Positions 46,481-51,488 of a stretch of 51,488 bases of DNA are shown piece by piece. The notes under the pieces were generated by a model. That model was given only the letters and a program-made list of their open reading frames with translations, was not told the DNA's origin and did no database searches. The first letter of the stretch is position 1. Every line of letters starts with the position of its first letter. The stretch covers positions 1 through 51,488 of the forward strand of contig JAGOSM010000007.1 in assembly GCA_018062315.1 (NCBI GenBank), in the 5' to 3' direction. The position numbers and the translations under genes are program-made. The DNA is from Simkaniaceae bacterium (GTDB taxonomy: Bacteria > Chlamydiota > Chlamydiia > Chlamydiales > Simkaniaceae).

Positions 46481-46771
46481 ATGGTTGCTCCCGTAGGAAA
46501 TGCTTTTGGCCGAATTGGGGAAGTTGTGGATGAAACGTTAAAGTATAGTCCAGAAACGCTAGCTATTGTAAGGGCTGCTTTAGAACGCCAGGCGGCCAAG
46601 CCTGTAGCGCTTGTAGATGGAGCAGTTGCTGGTTCGGCTCTTTCTCCGCAAAGAGTCACGCCGCCAGCAGGACTTGGAGAGGTTTCCCCTTTTTCTTTCG
46701 GGTCTGATCTGAGCCGAGCGCCGGGCGGTAAATCAGCATTTGCGAGTGGTCGCAAGAAATTGGAATTTTAA
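46481..46771 (+). CDS. Small hypothetical protein
   Basis: A 96-residue product rich in Ala, Val, Pro, Gly and Ser. The first half is helical (VVDETLKYSPETLAIVRAAL), and the second half is a flexible Pro/Gly/Ser stretch ending in basic GRKKLEF. There is no signal peptide or known domain. The minus strand also has an open frame of similar length here, but the plus frame has a plausible start context and a same-strand partner at 46799, 27 bases on. Real but low certainty. Confidence 0.5.
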   Translation: MVAPVGNAFGRIGEVVDETLKYSPETLAIVRAALERQAAKPVALVDGAVAGSALSPQRVTPPAGLGEVSPFSFGSDLSRAPGGKSAFASGRKKLEF

Positions 46772-46798
46772 ATACATTATGTTAACGGAGTATGTAAT

Positions 46799-47248
46799 AT
46801 GATTAGTCCTTCTTCAAGTATTTTATCAAGGGCAGGATCTAGTTTAATGAGTCCCCCTTCAGCAGGAGCGGGAACTGGAGCTAGTTCGTGCACACAGAGT
46901 CCAAGTCCTGTTAGTCAACAAAAGACGATATCTTCAACAGGAGATCTAGCAAAGTTGTTGTTATCAAATCCGCCCCATTGGGATTCGTTGCTCACGACCA
47001 ATCTCGATACTGTAAAGACGCTTCTTCGAGAGCAGCCGCTTTTCCCAAAGACCTTAAGAGATCAAGCGTGCAAGTTAGCTCAATCTAAGGACGGACGGGA
47101 GGATTTCTATACTCCTATTGCGGATAGACTAGATAGGACAATAAGGATAGCGAAACTTTTATCAGATATTGAATTGCTGACACCTGCTGATGCATCAGAG
47201 GCGTTGCTTCATTTAAAAGATAGAACATCCTTACCTTCTGGAAAATGA
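46799..47248 (+). CDS. Hypothetical protein with Ser/Pro-rich N-terminus, candidate secreted protein
   Basis: The 149-residue product begins with about 45 residues rich in Ser, Pro, Gly, Ala and Thr (MISPSSSILSRAGSSLMSPP), then a helical domain (LAKLLLSNPPHWDSLLTTNL, TVKTLLREQPLFPKTLRDQ, IAKLLSDIELLTPADASEAL). CGGAG lies 8 bases before the ATG. There is no Sec signal. The long disordered Ser/Pro start is compatible with type III export. It overlaps the convergent HAD gene by 18 bases. Confidence 0.65.
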   Translation: MISPSSSILSRAGSSLMSPPSAGAGTGASSCTQSPSPVSQQKTISSTGDLAKLLLSNPPHWDSLLTTNLDTVKTLLREQPLFPKTLRDQACKLAQSKDGREDFYTPIADRLDRTIRIAKLLSDIELLTPADASEALLHLKDRTSLPSGK

Positions 47249-47878
47249 TTGAATATATTTTGTAAACGAAGGGTAATGGGGCACCGAAATAGGTTGACCC
47301 ATCTGAGGGTGGTCTAAAGAACAGATCAAGACGGCGTCAAAGCCGCCACTTTTAAGGGCTTCAATCCCTCTAAAAGAATCTTCAAACCCGAGAGCTCTTT
47401 CGTTAGATTTGGCAAGTTGCTGATAGGCAGTAAGATAGGCATCAGGGGCTGGTTTAGGACGGGGGTATTGCTCCCTCGTAACCCAGGTCGTGATGACGTT
47501 AAGTTCTGGACAATGTTTTCTGATAAGTTCTACCTGAGTTCCATTCGAATTGGTGGCGACTGCTCTTTTTTTTCCTGAGGTCATGGCGAGAAATTCAGCC
47601 ACCCCAGGAAGAAGGGAGATCGCGCCTTTCGAGAGGAGTTTAAGATAGGCTGCTTGTTTTTCTTGATACAGTTCTTCCCAGGGGATCCCCGGAACAAAAG
47701 GGGAAAGCCATTCTCTCAGCCCATGACTCGAAGTGTGGGCAATCGCTGCAAAATCATTAAATGTAAAGCTGGCTTTACATCCCCGATTCATTAACATCGT
47801 TAGGTAAGCTTGAAAATGGAGCTCTTCTGTGTTGACGAGTAGCCCGTCGAGATCGAATAAAAGGATGTCATAGGTCAT
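47231..47878 (-). CDS. HAD-superfamily hydrolase (phosphatase/phosphoglucomutase-like)
   Basis: A 215-residue protein of the beta-phosphoglucomutase/phosphoglycolate phosphatase subfamily. The nucleophile motif is ILLFDLDGLLVNTEE (Asp9, Asp11), with a helical cap, motif II VATNSNGTQ (Thr/Ser), and the C-terminal PRPKPAPDAYL (motif III Lys) and GFEDSFRGIEAL (motif IV Asp). The substrate cannot be predicted. The start at MTYDILLF overlaps the end of the protease gene by 11 bases, so the pair is cotranscribed; an in-frame ATG 15 bases earlier is also possible. Confidence 0.88.
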   Translation of the reverse strand: MTYDILLFDLDGLLVNTEELHFQAYLTMLMNRGCKASFTFNDFAAIAHTSSHGLREWLSPFVPGIPWEELYQEKQAAYLKLLSKGAISLLPGVAEFLAMTSGKKRAVATNSNGTQVELIRKHCPELNVITTWVTREQYPRPKPAPDAYLTAYQQLAKSNERALGFEDSFRGIEALKSGGFDAVLICSLDHPQMGQPISVPHYPSFTKYIQSFSRR

Positions 47879-49268
47879 GGGATCTATCTTCATGGATGCC
47901 GTATAGGTTGAGAATGTCTTCGTTACTTTCCGTTAAATGGGCGCGGTCAAAAATGAGTTTATTGCCTGTTTCAAGTTCAATAATGAGAAAAGGCATGTGG
48001 TTATTCTCTATGAGTTCAGTTAAGTGAGCGAGGTTCCGAACAGGGGTGTCGTTGATGGTTTCTACAATTTCTGTGCTCATATTGGGGTAACCTGCGTTGC
48101 AGGGGTGAGGAAGAATCGTATTGATCATGACAAGTTGATCTCGTTCATCTGAGATGGAACTATAGAAATAATGATTGAGGAGGTGATGAGGGGGGTGTTC
48201 GTATAAATTTAAATAATTCTCGTTCACCCCCTGAAACACAATGCCACCATGGATAAAGTAATGAGGGGCTCTTTCGAGAATGCCTGGGGGGACTAGCGAG
48301 GTTTCAAGAAGGGGAGTTTCGAGTTGAATGGAGATGGTTCTTTCTTTTCCCTCTCTTAAAATAGTGAGAGAGAGGGGGTCGTCGATAATTTTCCCGTAGA
48401 TGAGGTAATTTAAAGAGAGTTTGAGGCGGGGAGAAAAATCAAAAGTTCCATTCGAGTGGATTGGGGTGTTGTCGATTTTAAGGAGGATATCATCTGTTTC
48501 AAGGAAAGAAGAGAGTGAATGGGTAATCAATACCCCTTCTTGACGGGCGTCGAGTTTGAGGTACCGTTTTAGATCTTTATTATTTAAGGGTTGCCATGCA
48601 AAGGGAAGGGAGGGGATTCCTTGGTAAGTTCCGTGAACCTGAATATCTCGTAAGCATCGCTTAATCACAGGAGAGGGGATCATATAGCCGAGATTTTGGC
48701 TCCCCATATAGAGTTGGCACACTGTCCCAACTAGAGAGCGATCTTTAATAACAGGGCCTCCACTATTTCCTGGATTAATCGCTGCATCGAGTTGAGTAAG
48801 GAGAATGGGCAAGCCACTGTAGGCGGAAGGTTGAAATTCGGTACGTGAAATAATCCCTTGAGTATGGGATAGCTCCATCCCTCCCATCGGGTAACCAAGG
48901 GCAGTCACCTGGTCTCCTGCATGGGGGAGTTCTCCTAATGTAAGGGGTGTTCCTGGAAGATAAAAAGCTGGGTCATCAGCAACGAGGAAGGCAAGATCGC
49001 AATCATGAGCACAATGAGCAATGTGGCATGGGTAGGAGGTCGATTCGCCTTCGAGAGTAATTTCGATGTAGGCGGCGTCGGCAATGACATGGGCATTTGT
49101 GAGAATATAGCGGTTGTCGATGAGGCAGCCGGAGCCTGCGTGAGATCTCGGTGTAGGAGCTTTCCAAGGGCAGTCATAATCGTAATGTTTGCTGACAGTT
49201 TCTACTTTCACGACAAAGGAGGCGTAGGCTGAAAAAGCGGGGAGTAATAATGTATAGATGAATCTCAT
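47868..49268 (-). CDS. Secreted Deg/HtrA-type serine protease, plant Deg9-like
   Basis: The product has 466 residues from MRFIYTLLLPAFSAYA, a Sec signal peptide with AYA cleavage, so it acts in the periplasm or beyond. The chymotrypsin-like domain has His60 (LTNAHV), Asp91 (HDCDLAFL) and Ser169 (NPGNSGGPV). The following region (PFAWQPLNNKDLKRYL, DDILLKIDNTPIHSNG, LNYLIYGK) resembles the PDZ part of plant Deg9-type proteases more than bacterial DegP, as I recall those sequences. The C-terminal part ends with another PDZ-like stretch (STEIVETINDTPVRNL). It is a paralog-type addition to the usual chlamydial HtrA. It diverges from the glycosyltransferase at 49315 and is cotranscribed with the HAD gene. 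Confidence 0.88.
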   Translation of the reverse strand: MRFIYTLLLPAFSAYASFVVKVETVSKHYDYDCPWKAPTPRSHAGSGCLIDNRYILTNAHVIADAAYIEITLEGESTSYPCHIAHCAHDCDLAFLVADDPAFYLPGTPLTLGELPHAGDQVTALGYPMGGMELSHTQGIISRTEFQPSAYSGLPILLTQLDAAINPGNSGGPVIKDRSLVGTVCQLYMGSQNLGYMIPSPVIKRCLRDIQVHGTYQGIPSLPFAWQPLNNKDLKRYLKLDARQEGVLITHSLSSFLETDDILLKIDNTPIHSNGTFDFSPRLKLSLNYLIYGKIIDDPLSLTILREGKERTISIQLETPLLETSLVPPGILERAPHYFIHGGIVFQGVNENYLNLYEHPPHHLLNHYFYSSISDERDQLVMINTILPHPCNAGYPNMSTEIVETINDTPVRNLAHLTELIENNHMPFLIIELETGNKLIFDRAHLTESNEDILNLYGIHEDRSHDL

Positions 49269-49314
49269 TCCGGTTATTCTCAGGGGTTGTTTTTTTTTAG
49301 TCAATAGGGCTCTA

Positions 49315-51360
49315 ATGGGGTGCATGAAAATCATGATTATAAGTCTCTGTTGTTTTCTTTTTTTTGGATGTCAAAGAGTGGATGTGGTGATCCCTGCAGA
49401 TGCAAAAGATGTAGTGACTTTAAACCGGTCTATTCGTTCGGTAAGAAAATATGGGCAAAACATTGGGCGGATCATTGTGATTTCTAGGGAAAAACTGACC
49501 GATGAAGCTGAGTGGGTTTCTGAAGAAATATTCCCTTTTGCAAGGGAGGATATGAACGAGAAGGATGATAGGGTGAAGTATCGTGGATTGCTTAAATTAT
49601 ATGCTCCACTCCTTGTCAAGGGCCTTTCTCGGCATATTTTAATGTTAGACCCTGAGGTTGTTTTATGTAGACCTCTCTCTTTTTTGGATCGCTTTGGGGT
49701 CCCTTTTTATCATGGGAGTTGGGAGCAGCTCCTTTTTAATAAAAAAGAGGTGGAGAGGTGGGCTAAGGATTCTGATGGGAAAGAATTATGGAGGGTTTGT
49801 TTAGAGGAGAAAAGGGGGGTTGAGGAGCAGTATTTTTACAGGATGAAAGACAAGGGGGATGGGTATCGTTCCCGAAGTTTGAATGTCGTTTCATTTAAAC
49901 ATCTTTACCGAGAGGCTTCTTTTAAAGAATTCAAGGTCGATGTTGCTATTTTCCCTGCTGAGATGAGAGAGGCTGTTCATGCTCTCGTTGTGCTTCCTCA
50001 GGGAAAATTAACCCCGTCTGCAAAAGCCTCTTTAGAGCAGTTAAGAAGGTTTAATAAGCGACATGAAATTTTGGTGGTTGGAGAAAAAAAAGAGTTAGAG
50101 AAGGAAAAGTTTTGGATGCAAAAAGGGGCTTTTTCTCCCCTTGTAATGAAGAAATCTTTTTTTAGAGAAGAGCCGCTGCATTGTCTTTATTCAGTGATCA
50201 AAAAATATGATCTACATCAGATTTGTTTTATTGCAAATGAGATGATGGTCTACGCCAAGCTTCCCGATTTTACATGCGGCCCTTCTCATTTGGTTGGTTC
50301 TGTTTCCACTCTGATGTATATTAAAAATGGAGCTGCTTTGGCTCCCTTAATTCAATTTCTGGATCAAGGGAAGTCTTTGAGTGAATATTGTCTCCATTTT
50401 GGGAAGGTGTGGCTCGATTCTCACATCAGAGGTGTGGATGATGGGACCTTTGAAGAAAAGGTGAGAAAAAGAGAGCAAATTGTATGGAGAAAAAATCAAG
50501 AGGGGTATTACGTCCCTTTTTTTGATCAGGGAGAGCCCATTTTAGCGATTCAAGTAGCTTCGGGAGCTCTTGACGAATTTAAATCAGAGGGAGGTTTGCG
50601 TGCATTCCCCCCCTACCTTTCTGCGAAAAGTTTTCGATCTCTAGCTAAATGGGTCTATCTTGGAGATGAAGAGCCCTTTGATCCTACTCAAGTGAAAAGA
50701 GGGGATGTTGTGTATGTCAAGGGAAGTGCTTTGAAATACTATATGCATAAATTGCATCCACATATTCAGGACCCCTATGTTCTGATGATGCTCGGCGGGG
50801 ATGAGCCGTCAATAGATCTTTTGAAGCAAATTCAAGGAGATCGAAAAATTCGTTCTTTCTATTGCCAGGGGAAAAACATTCCGCTTGGCCTTTCCAGCGA
50901 AATGTATAGCACGGGAAAGATGTCTCTTCTTCAAGAAGTGAGGGATTGTTCGGTGAAAAGAAGGTATCTTTTGTCGATAGATAAGACAGCTTACCCTCAT
51001 CTCGGGTTTCTTAAGGAGTCAAAGTGGTGTCATTCATTTGAAGCGATCTCTTATCAAGAATATCTTTTAGAATTAAAACAATCTCGCTTTGTCTTTTGTT
51101 CTCTTCAAGGAGGTGAAGATTCTTACCAAATTTGGGAGGCCCTCTATATGGGAGCTATCCCTGTGATTTGTTCCCAGGTTCCGTCAAAGTTGTTAGCTGG
51201 GCTCCCTGTAATTTATGTTCAAAATTTGGATCAGATCACCCAAGAGTTCCTGGAGGAGGCTTATGAAAAACAAGACCTCTCCCAGGAGGAATTTCTGTTT
51301 TTACCCCATTGGGCAAAAAAAATTCGAGGAGATGATCTTAATTCTTGCAAAAAACATTGA
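49315..51360 (+). CDS. Two-domain glycosyltransferase-like protein with lipoprotein-type leader
   Basis: About 681 residues from the ATG at 49315 (AGGG 6 bases upstream); ATG 49324 is an alternative. The leader MIISLCCFLFFGC ends in a lipobox-like FFGC. The N-terminal part (VDVVIPADAKDVVTLNRSIR, HILMLDPEVVLCRP) looks like a GT-A-type glycosyltransferase of the DUF6492 kind. The C-terminal part (SRFVFCSLQGGEDSYQIWEA, YMGAIPVICSQVPSKLL) resembles exostosin/GT47-type glycosyltransferases. Both assignments rest on short motifs. A glycosyltransferase outside the cytoplasm would be odd, since nucleotide sugars are not expected there, so either the leader is not cleaved or the role differs. Nothing else of a polysaccharide locus is nearby. 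Confidence 0.7.
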   Translation: MGCMKIMIISLCCFLFFGCQRVDVVIPADAKDVVTLNRSIRSVRKYGQNIGRIIVISREKLTDEAEWVSEEIFPFAREDMNEKDDRVKYRGLLKLYAPLLVKGLSRHILMLDPEVVLCRPLSFLDRFGVPFYHGSWEQLLFNKKEVERWAKDSDGKELWRVCLEEKRGVEEQYFYRMKDKGDGYRSRSLNVVSFKHLYREASFKEFKVDVAIFPAEMREAVHALVVLPQGKLTPSAKASLEQLRRFNKRHEILVVGEKKELEKEKFWMQKGAFSPLVMKKSFFREEPLHCLYSVIKKYDLHQICFIANEMMVYAKLPDFTCGPSHLVGSVSTLMYIKNGAALAPLIQFLDQGKSLSEYCLHFGKVWLDSHIRGVDDGTFEEKVRKREQIVWRKNQEGYYVPFFDQGEPILAIQVASGALDEFKSEGGLRAFPPYLSAKSFRSLAKWVYLGDEEPFDPTQVKRGDVVYVKGSALKYYMHKLHPHIQDPYVLMMLGGDEPSIDLLKQIQGDRKIRSFYCQGKNIPLGLSSEMYSTGKMSLLQEVRDCSVKRRYLLSIDKTAYPHLGFLKESKWCHSFEAISYQEYLLELKQSRFVFCSLQGGEDSYQIWEALYMGAIPVICSQVPSKLLAGLPVIYVQNLDQITQEFLEEAYEKQDLSQEEFLFLPHWAKKIRGDDLNSCKKH

Positions 51361-51488
51361 TGCTGTTATATAGTTTTGAACATCTTCAGAAATGAAGGAT
51401 GAAAAAGTGAAGCAGAGTGCTTCAAAGCAGGGCCAGGAGCCCTGTAACGCTATCTTGACAGCTTAATTGAAATGACAATCTATAAAAT
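51361..51488 (+). other. 3' region with two stem-loops and a possible promoter
   Basis: Two small hairpins follow each other: GAAGCA/TGCTTC (51409-51423, 3-base loop) and CAGGGC/GCCCTG (51428-51444, 5-base loop). No T-run follows, so they are not clear terminators. TTGACA at 51455-51460 is a perfect -35, and TATAAA starts at 51481, a 20-base spacer. This may be a promoter for a gene beyond the window. No credible coding region is visible. Confidence 0.3.

Noticed and set aside
46456-46755. 99-codon minus-strand frame opposite the small gene at 46481
   Set aside because: The plus frame has a same-strand partner and better start context. The choice is not certain, since both products are low complexity.

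Overview
This window is from a member of the Chlamydiota outside the Chlamydiaceae (an 'environmental' chlamydia of the Simkania/Parachlamydia/Waddlia type). The evidence is gene content and order. It carries blocks that match Chlamydia trachomatis gene order as I remember it: clpX-clpP-tig / SNF2 helicase-mreB-pckG; lptB-lptC-kdsA-tRNA-Arg with rluD and a KH-domain gene; gnd-lepA-ntt (ATP/ADP translocase)-CT066-like-ytgABCD-dxr-rseP; and hrcA-grpE-dnaK. An ATP/ADP translocase plus a permease fused to a metal-dependent repressor (YtgCR) are strong chlamydial markers. No lineage below phylum can be proven from the sequence alone.

Layout. (1) 0.3-9.4 kb is an accessory island: a seven-gene, same-strand cluster of Gln/Ala/Ser-rich proteins without signal peptides, some with hydrophobic helices like type III secretion translocators, followed by two tandem paralogs (6561, 8068) made by a duplication that also copied the 3' tip of clpX. 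(2) 9.4-19.1 kb is core: clpX, clpP, tig and tRNA-Gly on the minus strand, then the SNF2 helicase, mreB and pckG on the plus strand. (3) 19.1-21.4 kb is mixed: a MITE-like palindromic repeat (second copy at 6.3 kb), another palindrome, ndk, a eukaryote-like RING-H2 finger protein and a heptosyltransferase-family gene. (4) 21.4-27.2 kb: lipid A/LPS export and Kdo synthesis (lptB, lptC-like, kdsA), tRNA-Arg, a large DHH-like protein, khpA and rluD. (5) 27.2-41.7 kb: two small unknown proteins, recX, gnd, lepA, the nucleotide translocase, a CT066-like protein, an Mrp-DUF971 fusion, the ytgABCD metal transporter, dxr and rseP. (6) 41.7-47.3 kb: two unknown genes, the heat-shock operon with a CIRCE operator, and two more small unknown genes. 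(7) 47.2-51.4 kb: a HAD hydrolase, a plant Deg9-like serine protease and a two-domain glycosyltransferase with a lipoprotein-like leader.

How it fits together. The core genes serve the intracellular life of a chlamydia: import of host ATP, metal import with its own repressor, LPS and isoprenoid synthesis, MreB-based division/peptidoglycan work, proteolysis and stress control. The accessory genes sit mainly at the breaks between conserved blocks and are the best candidates for host-interaction functions. The strongest points for follow-up are the Q/A/S-rich island with its end-conserved, centre-divergent tandem paralogs, the RING-H2 protein, the Mrp-DUF971 protein that lacks the usual Mrp CxxC, and the paired palindromic repeats.
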